Source: Pseudomonadota bacterium (GTDB taxonomy: Bacteria; Pseudomonadota; Gammaproteobacteria; Acidiferrobacterales; UBA6901). Taken from it: a stretch of 10,606 nucleotides of DNA. The translations under genes and the position numbers were made by a program. This document shows, piece after piece, positions 1 to 6,874 of this stretch (its first letter is position 1; each line of letters opens with the position of its first letter). The stretch covers positions 1-10,606 of the forward strand of contig JAJYEK010000118.1 of NCBI GenBank assembly GCA_021785795.1. The letters run 5' to 3'. The notes under the pieces were generated by a model, which did no database searches, was not told where the DNA came from, and worked only from the letters and a program-made list of their open reading frames with translations.

Positions 1-255
1 GCGACATGCATCGCGGTCGATATTATCCAAACCTACACCGAGGCGCCCCACCACCTTCAGGTTGCGGCATGCCTCCAGCAGCCGGCCGCGCACCTGGGTG
101 CGGTTGCGCACGATCAGCGCGTGGCACGCGGCAACGCTCTTTGTCAGGTCATCGGGCCGCTGCACCAGCTCCGGGTCGTAGAGCACCTCGTAATCGGCCG
201 CGAGATCCTGCACCGCAGCCGGATCCATGAACTCGCTGATAACAATATCGGGCAT
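1..255 (-). CDS. slcC: (S)-sulfolactate dehydrogenase SlcC-like, N-terminal part (runs off the window)
   Basis: Only the first 85 codons are present, read from an ATG at 255 to the window edge with no stop. The peptide opens MPDIVISEFMDPAAV and contains ALIVRNRTQV (about residues 46-55) and VVGRLGVGLDNID (68-80). This is the N-terminal substrate-binding half of the D-2-hydroxyacid dehydrogenase / phosphoglycerate dehydrogenase family; the NAD-binding domain and catalytic Arg/Glu/His lie outside. Within that family the opening resembles SlcC as I remember it, which oxidises (S)-3-sulfolactate to sulfopyruvate with NAD+ and, with ComC, converts (S)- to (R)-sulfolactate, the SuyAB substrate. It starts 13 bases after the flavoprotein stop with no strong ribosome site, so it is probably co-transcribed and coupled. 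Family assignment is firm. The SlcC call rests on sequence memory plus suyAB in the same cluster; a SerA-like or other hydroxyacid dehydrogenase is the alternative. Confidence 0.72.
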   Translation of the reverse strand, partial: MPDIVISEFMDPAAVQDLAADYEVLYDPELVQRPDDLTKSVAACHALIVRNRTQVRGRLLEACRNLKVVGRLGVGLDNIDRDACR

Positions 256-268
256 GGTGCAGCAACGC

Positions 269-2005
269 TCAGGGTTGAGAGACACGCTGCCTTCCGGGGT
301 CGCGCGTCTCGCCGGGCCGCGCGCGGTCGAACAACACCGGCTCGCTGCCAACCGTCACGTTGTCGTTGTGCAATCTTATCGTGGTAAAGCGCGAAGCGTT
401 GAGATCGCCGGTATCCGGAAAGTCGGAACGGAAATGGGCGCCGCGTGATTCCTCGCGCGCGAGCGCCGCCGCGGTGATGGCGCGACTCACCAGCACCAGG
501 TTCTTCATGTTCAGCCAGTCGTGCCAGGCGAGATTAAAGGCCGGGTCGCTGCCTTGCCCGATCCCGGCGACTTCAAGTTCGCGGTCCAACGCTTCCAGCG
601 CGACCTGCGCACGCCGCAGCCCGGCGGCGTCGCGCACGATCCCGGCATCATCCCACATCACCTGATACAAGGCCTCGCGCAGGCGTTCGATGTCCCCAGG
701 CGGCCGGGAGAACGGGACGCGACAATGCACCACGGCAGCGTCCAACGCGTACCCGTCGGGCTCCTGAAACACGCCGTGCTCAGACACCCAGCGTGCCATG
801 GCGTCGCCGGCAATGCCACCAAACACGGTGGAATTGGCCACCCCGTTGCCGCCCAAGCGATTGGCGCCGTGGACACCGCCAGTGTCCTCGCCGGCGGCGT
901 ACAGGCCATGCAGCTCGGTGCTGCAATCCAGATTGAACAGCACACCACCCATCATGTAGTGCGCGGCGGGGATCACCTCCACGCGACCGCTTGCGAGGTC
1001 GAAGCCGCAGTCGGCACAGCGTTCCACCATACCCTTGAACTGCTTGCGCACGTTCTCGGAGCCGAGATGGCTCATCTGAATGTAAACACCGCCGTTGGGC
1101 GTAGTGTTCCCTTTGCGGATCTGGTCGAAGATCGCGCGGCTGACGATGTCGCGTGTGGCGCGCTCGCCGCGCGGGTCGTAGTCGTGCATAAAACGTCGTC
1201 CGTCGCCGCCCAGCAGGTACCCGCCCGCGCCGCGCAACCCTTCCTCCAGCACCGTGCCGGTCATGCGCGTGTCGGGGCCCGCCAGTAAGCCGGTGGGATG
1301 GAACTGCACCATTTCCATGTCGCGCAGCGCGAGCCCGGCGCGCAAGGCCATGGCCATGCCGTCGCAAGATTTTTCGCCGGAGGGCGTGTAGTACTTGTAC
1401 ATGGTGGGGCCGCCACCTGTGGCGAGCAGCACGGTCCGCGCCTGTACGAATACGAGCTCGCCGCTGCGGATGTCGATGGTCAGAACTCCGGCCAGCGCGT
1501 CGCCACGCTCGTTCCTGATCAGCTCCACTGCGCGGTGGTCGTCCAACCGGTTAATACCGCGCGCCCATACCTGCTCGGCCAGTCGGTTAATGATTTCGAT
1601 GCCGGTGAGATCGCCCTTGTGTACGGTGCGGTCGAAGGTCTGTCCGGCGAAGGCCTTCTGGTGCAGGGTGCCGTCCGGATTTCGGTCGAAGAAGCAACCA
1701 TACTCGTTCTCCAGCTCGCGCACGCGCACCGGGGCAGTAGTGACCAGGGCCCAGGCGAGGTCCTGGTTGTTCAGCCATTTGCCGCCTTCGAGGGTATCCA
1801 TGAAGTGGCGCTCGATAGAATCTCCGGCAGCCAGTGCCACGTTATAGCCGCCCTGGACCATGCGTGTGCAGCCGCACTTGCCGAGCAGGCCCTTGACCGC
1901 AATGCTGATCGCCAGCTGCGGCGCCGCGGCCTTGGCGTGCAGCGCGGCAAACAGGCCGGCGCCGCCACTACCAAGTATCAGAATATCGGTGCGTATGCGC
2001 CTCAA
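269..2005 (-). CDS. SdhA/FrdA-like flavoprotein subunit, probable dehydrogenase of a sulfonate analogue of succinate
   Basis: FAD-binding catalytic subunit of the succinate dehydrogenase/fumarate reductase superfamily, about 578 residues (family about 570-600). From the chosen start: dinucleotide motif GSGGAG (12-17), a QGG loop after the flavin-attachment position, HPTG (His236), EGLRG with the expected catalytic acid/base Arg258, AHYMMGG (His349) and HGANRLGGN (Arg383). These match E. coli SdhA His242, Arg286, His354 and Arg399. Two positions differ: the covalent-FAD histidine is Cys46, and the substrate-binding Thr254 of E. coli is Glu254 here. The only nearby start is a TTG at 2005 overlapping the hydratase beta stop (TTGA); an ATG at 2140 would run 139 bases into that gene. 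It lies far from its likely SdhB/C/D partners (6533-7922) but on the same strand, next to the hydratase. I infer oxidation of 3-sulfopropionate to 3-sulfoacrylate; ordinary succinate/fumarate or the reductive direction remain possible. Confidence 0.85.
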   Translation of the reverse strand: MRRIRTDILILGSGGAGLFAALHAKAAAPQLAISIAVKGLLGKCGCTRMVQGGYNVALAAGDSIERHFMDTLEGGKWLNNQDLAWALVTTAPVRVRELENEYGCFFDRNPDGTLHQKAFAGQTFDRTVHKGDLTGIEIINRLAEQVWARGINRLDDHRAVELIRNERGDALAGVLTIDIRSGELVFVQARTVLLATGGGPTMYKYYTPSGEKSCDGMAMALRAGLALRDMEMVQFHPTGLLAGPDTRMTGTVLEEGLRGAGGYLLGGDGRRFMHDYDPRGERATRDIVSRAIFDQIRKGNTTPNGGVYIQMSHLGSENVRKQFKGMVERCADCGFDLASGRVEVIPAAHYMMGGVLFNLDCSTELHGLYAAGEDTGGVHGANRLGGNGVANSTVFGGIAGDAMARWVSEHGVFQEPDGYALDAAVVHCRVPFSRPPGDIERLREALYQVMWDDAGIVRDAAGLRRAQVALEALDRELEVAGIGQGSDPAFNLAWHDWLNMKNLVLVSRAITAAALAREESRGAHFRSDFPDTGDLNASRFTTIRLHNDNVTVGSEPVLFDRARPGETRDPGRQRVSQP

Positions 2006-2613
2006 GGCTTGATGCCCATGTCCGTCAGGATGCGAGCGCGGCGTTGCTCCACGATCTGGTTCACGTCCCGGTACAGGCTGCCGCCCTGTGCGTCCATACC
2101 GACCAGCAGCGGGCCGAAGTCCCGTACCCGGAACTTCCACAGGCTTTCCGGGTTGAGGTCGTCGAGATCCACGTCTTCGATCGCCTCGATCCAGGTGGTC
2201 TCCAACGCTGCGGTGCCACCGATGACGGCAAGATATGCGCCGCCCAGATCCATGAAGGTCTGCCGCGAGGCTTCCATCAGCCCACCCTTGCCAATGATGA
2301 GACGCACCCCGCAGCGTTCCATCAACGGTCGCGTGAAGCGCTCCATGCGGGCGCTGGTAGTGGTGCCGACGCAGATCGGCGCATAGCCGGCCGGATGCTG
2401 CGCCGAGCGCTCCACACGCCTGACGTTGGGCGCGGTGTGGATCACGGCATGCCCGCGCAGGTCGAAACGCGTTGCGCGGCCGTGGTCGAACATCTGGATC
2501 TGGGTGGCATCGCGGATACCAAACAGCACGCCGCTCAAGGTGACGGTATCACCGACGAGCAGCGTCTGCACCGCTGCCCTGTCGATCGGAGGAGTGAAAT
2601 CGTAGTGCGCCAT
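2002..2613 (-). CDS. Class I fumarase-type hydro-lyase, beta subunit
   Basis: Beta subunit (203 residues) of a two-component iron-sulfur hydro-lyase of the class I fumarase / L-tartrate dehydratase family; it corresponds to the C-terminal domain of single-chain FumA. Visible landmarks are GIRDA (Arg34), GTTTSARM (84-90, containing the family's catalytic Thr at 85 and substrate-binding Arg at 89) and GKGG (Lys109). Spacing Thr85-Arg89-Lys109 agrees with Leishmania fumarase Thr467-Arg471-Lys491. The usual RDAAHKR stretch reads RDATQIQ, and GPTT reads GTTT, so the substrate lid is atypical. The ATG at 2613 is 2 bases past the alpha stop, and the stop overlaps the flavoprotein's TTG start, so alpha, beta and flavoprotein are tightly coupled. 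Expected role: with alpha, reversible trans-addition of water to a fumarate-like double bond. From context I infer 3-sulfoacrylate to sulfolactate; plain fumarase or tartrate dehydratase is the alternative. Confidence 0.87.
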   Translation of the reverse strand: MAHYDFTPPIDRAAVQTLLVGDTVTLSGVLFGIRDATQIQMFDHGRATRFDLRGHAVIHTAPNVRRVERSAQHPAGYAPICVGTTTSARMERFTRPLMERCGVRLIIGKGGLMEASRQTFMDLGGAYLAVIGGTAALETTWIEAIEDVDLDDLNPESLWKFRVRDFGPLLVGMDAQGGSLYRDVNQIVEQRRARILTDMGIKP

Positions 2614-2615
2614 GG

Positions 2616-3491
2616 TCAGAACCCGTAGCGGACGCCGGATCGAGTAAAGGTCGCCGTGGCGCGCCGCGCCGAGTGGCACTGGATGTTGACCGCCACCGGG
2701 TTCATGGTGATGTGGGTGGCCGCCGTCTCGACGTGCACGGCAAAGGCGGTGGCATCCCCGCCCAGGCCCTGCGGGCCTATGCCCAGACGGTTGACCGCCG
2801 CCGTGAGCTCTCCTTCGAGACTGGCGCCTTCCGGATCTTCGCAGTGCGAGCCGAGCGGGCGGGTGGCGGCGATCTTGGCGAGATGCATGCACAGATCCGA
2901 GGTACCACCCACGCCCACGCCCACGATGGTCGGTGGGCACACTTTACCGCCAGACTCGACGACCTTATCGATCACGAAGCGCTTGATCGCGTCGGTGCCC
3001 TCAGCGGGTGTGCACATCTTGAGGAATGAGCCGTTTTCCGAGCCACTGCCCTTGGGAATCATCTCGATCTGGAGTTCTTCGGGACGGTCGGAGAAATCGA
3101 TGTTGATCACCGGCACGCGGCGTCCGGTACTACTGTGATTGTTGATCCGGGTGATGGGGTGAACCACGGAGGAGCGCAGCGGATGCTCGCGGGTGGCGCG
3201 CTCGCAGCCGCGCGCGATGGCATTCTTCAGCGCCCAGCCGTCCAACTCGACGTCGCGACCGATGGCGACGTTGTAGATCGGTATCCCTGTGTCCTGGCAC
3301 AGCAGATTGCTGGTGTCCTCGGCCACCCGGATGTTCTTGATCATGGTGCCGAGAATGGTCTTGGCAGTGGCGTCGGACTCGCACTCGTCCAGCCGCCGGA
3401 AGCCCTGCTTGATGTCATCCGGCAGGATTTTCAGCGCCCGGATGTAGAGTTCCTTGGCGGCATCTTCCACCGCCTTAGCGTCAACCCTCAT
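2616..3491 (-). CDS. Class I fumarase-type hydro-lyase, alpha (iron-sulfur) subunit
   Basis: Alpha subunit (291 residues) of a class I fumarase-type hydratase, the half that carries the [4Fe-4S] cluster. The three expected cluster ligands are visible: Cys65 in LLCQDTGIP, Cys185 in GGKVCPPTIVGVGVGG, and Cys272 in NIQCHSAR. Gln66 and Asp67 next to the first cysteine, and His260, twelve residues before the last, match active-site positions known in Leishmania fumarase. A PKGSGSEN segment (147-153) is also family-typical. The start is the ATG at 3491, whose ATGA overlaps the permease stop; an ATG at 3506 lies deeper inside the permease gene and is less likely. Coupling to an importer permease upstream and to an SDH-like flavoprotein downstream argues for a dedicated substrate pathway rather than housekeeping TCA duty. 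Such clusters are oxygen-sensitive in many family members. Substrate not proven by sequence: fumarate, tartrate or 3-sulfoacrylate. Confidence 0.88.
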   Translation of the reverse strand: MRVDAKAVEDAAKELYIRALKILPDDIKQGFRRLDECESDATAKTILGTMIKNIRVAEDTSNLLCQDTGIPIYNVAIGRDVELDGWALKNAIARGCERATREHPLRSSVVHPITRINNHSSTGRRVPVINIDFSDRPEELQIEMIPKGSGSENGSFLKMCTPAEGTDAIKRFVIDKVVESGGKVCPPTIVGVGVGGTSDLCMHLAKIAATRPLGSHCEDPEGASLEGELTAAVNRLGIGPQGLGGDATAFAVHVETAATHITMNPVAVNIQCHSARRATATFTRSGVRYGF

Positions 3492-4378
3492 CGCTGCATA
3501 CCCCACTTGCGTACCGTGCGGACCTCGATGGCACGGAATACGACGCTTTCCATCAGCAAGCCGATGACGATAACCGCCAGCAGGCCGGCAAACACGTAGG
3601 GGATCTCCAGCTCATTGCGGTTTTCGAATATGAACCAGCCCAGGCCGCCCGAGCCGGAGCTCACGCCGAACACCAGCTCGGAGGCGATCAGGGTGCGCCA
3701 GGCGAAAGCCCATCCTATCTTCAATCCGACCAGAATGGAGGGAAACGCCGCCGGAATGAGAATTCTCGTGACGTAGCTCATGCCGCGCAGGCCGTAGTTG
3801 CGCCCCGCCATGCGCAGGCTGTCGCTCACCGACCTGAAGCCGGCATGGGTGTTGAGCGTGATCGGCCACAGCGCGCCCTGGATCAGCACGAAGATGATGC
3901 TTTTGGTCCCCAGACCGAACCACAGCATGGCTAGCGGTAGCAGCGCGATCGCAGGCAGCGGGTTGAACATCGCGGTCAAGGTTTCCAGCAGGTCGGAACC
4001 GAAGCGCGTCGTGATAGCGAGCGCGGTGAACAGCGTGGCAATGAGCACGCCGATCACGTAGCCGGTAATCAGCAGACGGATGGAGTTCCAGCATCGCCGC
4101 AACAGCTCGCCATGGACGGAGGCATCCCAGGTCGCGGCCATCACCTTCGCGAAGGTCGGGAAGATGAGATCGCTATGGACCCACTGGCCGTAAAGCTGCC
4201 AGGCCAGAGCCAGCAGCACCAGAATAAACACTCGCCTCACCAGCGTGATGTTGGTGAGGCGTTCCCACAACGACAAGGGACGACTGACCCTCCCCACGTT
4301 GCTGGCATCGCGCGTGGTGTACAGGACCTCGGGCCGTAGCGGGGGTGATTTTCTGTTTGTGCCGGCTTCAGTGGCCAT
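3488..4378 (-). CDS. ABC importer permease, NitT/TauT (TauC/SsuC-like) type
   Basis: Inner-membrane permease of an ABC importer, 296 residues, family-typical length. A charged N-terminal tail of about 45 residues is followed by a first membrane segment near 48-65 and others near 100-123, 133-155, 160-175, 222-240 and 260-282. The EAA loop that docks on the ATPase lies about 190-222, including GLRGMSYVTRILIPAAFPS and GLKIGWAFAWR. This organisation is that of permeases for taurine, alkanesulfonates, nitrate and similar anions. The ATG at 4378 lies 2 bases beyond the ATPase stop, with a GAGGAAAAGG ribosome site inside the ATPase gene's end; the open frame continues upstream to 4612 but that part overlaps the ATPase gene. 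Its stop overlaps the hydratase alpha start by 4 bases. I infer import of an organosulfonate, from the surrounding suyAB and slcC, not from the permease itself. Confidence 0.88.
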   Translation of the reverse strand: MATEAGTNRKSPPLRPEVLYTTRDASNVGRVSRPLSLWERLTNITLVRRVFILVLLALAWQLYGQWVHSDLIFPTFAKVMAATWDASVHGELLRRCWNSIRLLITGYVIGVLIATLFTALAITTRFGSDLLETLTAMFNPLPAIALLPLAMLWFGLGTKSIIFVLIQGALWPITLNTHAGFRSVSDSLRMAGRNYGLRGMSYVTRILIPAAFPSILVGLKIGWAFAWRTLIASELVFGVSSGSGGLGWFIFENRNELEIPYVFAGLLAVIVIGLLMESVVFRAIEVRTVRKWGMQR

Positions 4379-4380
4379 GG

Positions 4381-5223
4381 CTACCGCACCTTTTCCTCTT
4401 CGATCCGTTCGGCGAACAGCATGTCGTGGATGTGGTGTTGCAGACTCATGAACGCTTCGCCGCCGACCTCCAGGCGCCCGTGCTCCTGCGTGTTGAGCTC
4501 CGCCTTGACCTGCCCGGGATGCGGCGACAGTACCAGGATACGGTTGCCGATGATGATAGCCTCCTCGATGGAGTGTGTGATGAACAACACGGTGAAACGG
4601 GTGTCCTCCCACAGCTGCAGCAACTCGTCCTCCAGCTTGCGGCGGATCAAGGCATCCAGGGCCGCAAACGGCTCATCCATGAGCAGTATGTCTGGCTCCA
4701 TGGCCATGCCCCGGGCGATGGCCACACGCTGTTTCATGCCGCCCGACAGGGTATGGGGATAGGCATCGCAGAACTTGGTGAGATTGACCTTTTCGATATA
4801 GGCGAGGGCACGTTGCTCGGCCTCCCTGTGGTTGCACTTTTTCGAAGCGCACATCGGGAACATTACGTTTTCCTTGACCGTTTTCCAGGGCAGCAGCTGA
4901 TCGAACTCCTGGAACACCATCATCCGGTCCGGGCCCGGTTTGTCGACCTCCTTGCCGTTGAGCTTGATGTTGCCTTCGACCGGAGCGATGAATCCCGCGA
5001 CCGCCTTCAGCAGCGTGGTCTTGCCGCAGCCCGAAGGCCCGAGCAGGATGAAACGGTCTGCGGGGAACACCTTGAAATTGACCCGGTAGGTGGCCGTAAC
5101 CAGATGCTCCTTGGTCTTGTACTGCAGCGTAACCCCGGACACGTCGAGCAAAGGGGCCGTATCGGACCTTGCGCCGGGTTCCGATACGGCCGTCGCCTCC
5201 GCATGGATGTTCGCCTCAGCCAT
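4381..5223 (-). CDS. ABC importer ATP-binding protein, NitT/TauT (TauB/SsuB-like) type
   Basis: Cytoplasmic ATPase of the importer, 280 residues. All nucleotide-binding elements are intact: Walker A GPSGCGKT (62-69), Q-loop Gln105 in VFQEFDQLLPW, signature LSGGMKQ (159-165), Walker B ILLMDEP (179-185), D-loop ALD and switch His217 in FITHS. The VFQ...LLPW segment is characteristic of the TauB/SsuB/NrtD branch. An N-terminal tail of about 25 residues precedes the domain. A C-terminal extension after about residue 240 contains clustered charged residues and ends EEEKVR. It starts 15 bases after the binding-protein stop, with only a weak ribosome site, so translation may depend on upstream coupling, and is followed 2 bases later by the permease. 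Function as an import ATPase is clear; the transported compound is not encoded here. Confidence 0.9.
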   Translation of the reverse strand: MAEANIHAEATAVSEPGARSDTAPLLDVSGVTLQYKTKEHLVTATYRVNFKVFPADRFILLGPSGCGKTTLLKAVAGFIAPVEGNIKLNGKEVDKPGPDRMMVFQEFDQLLPWKTVKENVMFPMCASKKCNHREAEQRALAYIEKVNLTKFCDAYPHTLSGGMKQRVAIARGMAMEPDILLMDEPFAALDALIRRKLEDELLQLWEDTRFTVLFITHSIEEAIIIGNRILVLSPHPGQVKAELNTQEHGRLEVGGEAFMSLQHHIHDMLFAERIEEEKVR

Positions 5224-5238
5224 AATTCATCATCCGCG

Positions 5239-6282
5239 TTAACTGCCCGACAGATTGTCGATGTTGGAAAAGAACAGGTCTTTCCAGGAACGCGGCTGGT
5301 GCTTGATCTCGCCGGTCTTGTACATGAAGTCCGCGTACTTCATGGTGTTCAGCGGGACCACGGTGAAGTCGATCTCCGGGTTGATCAGCATCTTGTAGAT
5401 AAAATCCACCGGCAGCTTGGAATGCGCCGCATGCACGTACAGTTTTGCCGCCGCCATCTTATTGCTATTGATGATGTTCATCGCCTGTTTCAGGGACTCG
5501 AGCACGGCCTGGTAGATCTTGGGGTTGTTCTTGCGAAACTTGCCCGTGGTCCACACTGCATTGAACGTGGCTGCCCCCCCTAGGACGTCATAGGAGTTCA
5601 GCACCGTATGCACACCGGGGTGCTCCAGCTCCTGGTACTGAAACGGCGGGCTGCCGAAATGGGCATCGATGCCGACACCGGGTGAAAGCATCGCGGCCAT
5701 CGCGTCCGGGTGCTTCATGGACACCGTCAGATGGTCCAGCCTGTCGTAGTGCTTGAAGCCCCAGATCTTGGCCGCCGCCATCTGCAGCGTTACCGCTTGA
5801 ATCGACACCTTGACCGCCGGCAGGCCGATGCGGTCTTTGTTGGTGAAATCCGCGATGGTCTTGACTTTGGGGTTGGTGGTGTTGAGGAATAGCGGCATCG
5901 AATTTATGGCCGATACGCCCCTGACGTTAAGACTGCCTTTAGTGGCGCTCCAGATCTTGACCAGGGGACCGACGCCGCCCGAAGCAAAATTGAGGTCGCC
6001 GGACAAGATGGCGGAGTTCATGTCCGCGCCACCGGTGAAGGTCAGCCACCGCACCTTCAGATCCCTAAGACCCAGCTTCGCGGCATTTTTCTGGATCAAC
6101 TTGTCCTGTTTTATCACCATCAACGGCAGGTAGCCGATGCCGTACTGTTGTGCCAGGGTGACTTCCTTGGCTTCGGCCAGAGCCTGGGGGCTGGCGGCAC
6201 CGAGGCTGATCCCCACTACGGTCGTGCAGATGAGTGCCAAAAGGCATCGGCGCGATTTTGTCTTTACAGGATGTATTGACAT
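5239..6282 (-). CDS. Periplasmic substrate-binding protein of NitT/TauT-type ABC importer (TauA/SsuA/NMT1-like)
   Basis: Solute-binding protein, 347 residues. The start at 6282 is set by a clear AGGAG ribosome site (about 6289-6294); an ATG at 6345 gives an implausible leader. The N-terminus is a classic Sec signal: basic KTKSRR (8-13), a hydrophobic core LLALICTTVVGISLG (14-28), and a likely cut after SPQALA, before EAKEV. No lipobox cysteine sits at the cleavage site, so it should be a soluble periplasmic protein. The mature part begins VTLAQQYGIGYLPLMV, the usual first strand of NMT1/TauA-like binding proteins, and has GGADMNSAILSGDLNFASGG, the loop that contacts ligand in this fold. It opens the importer gene set and follows a 250-base non-coding stretch, so it may have its own promoter. 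Ligand unknown from sequence; I infer a small sulfonate such as 3-sulfopropionate or sulfolactate from the neighbours. Confidence 0.87.
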   Translation of the reverse strand: MSIHPVKTKSRRCLLALICTTVVGISLGAASPQALAEAKEVTLAQQYGIGYLPLMVIKQDKLIQKNAAKLGLRDLKVRWLTFTGGADMNSAILSGDLNFASGGVGPLVKIWSATKGSLNVRGVSAINSMPLFLNTTNPKVKTIADFTNKDRIGLPAVKVSIQAVTLQMAAAKIWGFKHYDRLDHLTVSMKHPDAMAAMLSPGVGIDAHFGSPPFQYQELEHPGVHTVLNSYDVLGGAATFNAVWTTGKFRKNNPKIYQAVLESLKQAMNIINSNKMAAAKLYVHAAHSKLPVDFIYKMLINPEIDFTVVPLNTMKYADFMYKTGEIKHQPRSWKDLFFSNIDNLSGS

Positions 6283-6532
6283 GGTGGTCTCCTTTTCTCG
6301 TCTTCTTGGTGGGTGTCGCACCTGCGCGGACGATGTGTGGTCCACGGCCGGTTGTATGTCAGGGTCACCGGTATGTGCGGATCAACGTACGTCTGGGACG
6401 CCGAGTGTCGCTGGGCGCGTCGCCAGATTCGGCTGCACAACCCGGATGAAAAGCTTTCTGGGCAGTGCTGCAGACCATGCCTGCAATCAAGTTTAGTCCG
6501 TATATTCATGCTCGGCATCGATGTGTGTCGGG
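6283..6532. other. 250-base gap between the membrane-subunit genes and the importer genes
   Basis: This is the longest non-coding stretch inside the minus-strand gene series, in which other gaps are 0-91 bases. It holds the ribosome site of the binding protein at about 6289-6294 (minus strand). I looked for a coding sequence and found only frames without family features. I found no GC-rich hairpin followed by a T-run that would make a convincing intrinsic terminator, and no good -35/-10 pair. A second promoter for the importer-hydratase-flavoprotein genes, an mRNA processing site, or a lost gene are all possible; the sequence does not decide. Confidence 0.5.
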
Positions 6533-6874
6533 TCACAATATATTCAGCAAAAACAGCAGTCCTGCGATCAGACCGATCCCCACGGACAGAGCAACCGCAT
6601 TTTTCTGCCAGTCGCGCCATGGTAGAAATTCCAGTGCCAGCAAGCGCAGCCCGCCGGTCAGATGGGCGGCGAGCAACAGCACCAAACCGAGCTCGCCGAC
6701 TTTGACCAACGGGTTCTCGGTCCAATTCAGAAACCCCTGCAGCGCCCGTTGGCCCTGTATAGCCTGTGACAAAGCCCAGAAATGGAACGGCAAGAACAGC
6801 GTTAACAGTACGCCCGAGAGCCTGTGAAGCACGAAGGCCCAGTAATTCGCATGATTGCGCGCCTGCCAGGACAT
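6533..6874 (-). CDS. SdhC-like cytochrome b membrane subunit (second anchor gene)
   Basis: Small integral-membrane subunit, 113 residues, of an SDH/fumarate reductase-type complex. It has the signature of the Sdh_cyt family: LHRLSG (His17-Arg18-Leu-Ser-Gly) before the first helix, LPFHFW (His31) in helix 1, and AHLTGGLRLL (His71...Arg77) in helix 2, with a third helix about 93-112 ending LLFLLNIL. Helices lie near 21-40, 60-80 and 93-112. His71 or His31 are the likely haem b ligands. The start at 6874 is chosen because ATG overlaps the previous gene's TAA by one base and gives the usual N-terminus; the open frame extends upstream to 6964 over the preceding gene but that stretch has no membrane character. 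The subunit would anchor the iron-sulfur and flavoprotein subunits and pass electrons to quinone. Confidence 0.82.
   Translation of the reverse strand: MSWQARNHANYWAFVLHRLSGVLLTLFLPFHFWALSQAIQGQRALQGFLNWTENPLVKVGELGLVLLLAAHLTGGLRLLALEFLPWRDWQKNAVALSVGIGLIAGLLFLLNIL

Noticed and set aside
521..1288. Plus-strand open frame of 255 codons
   Set aside because: It lies antisense inside the SdhA-like flavoprotein, which has all family motifs; high GC keeps antisense frames open.
2006..2140. Upstream extension of the flavoprotein to an ATG at 2140
   Set aside because: It would overlap the beta subunit by 139 bases, and the added residues are Arg/Gly/Pro-rich with no family resemblance; the FAD motif normally comes near the N-terminus.
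1298..2386. Plus-strand open frame of 362 codons
   Set aside because: It spans antisense to the flavoprotein and the hydratase beta gene and has no recognisable domain.
2002..3491. L-tartrate dehydratase TtdAB
   Set aside because: Same fold and subunit split, but no tartrate transporter or regulator is present and the neighbours handle sulfonates; kept only as an alternative.
4345..5583. Plus-strand open frame of 412 codons, the longest on that strand
   Set aside because: It is antisense to the intact ABC ATPase and binding-protein genes and shows a His/Arg/Leu-rich composition typical of shadow frames.
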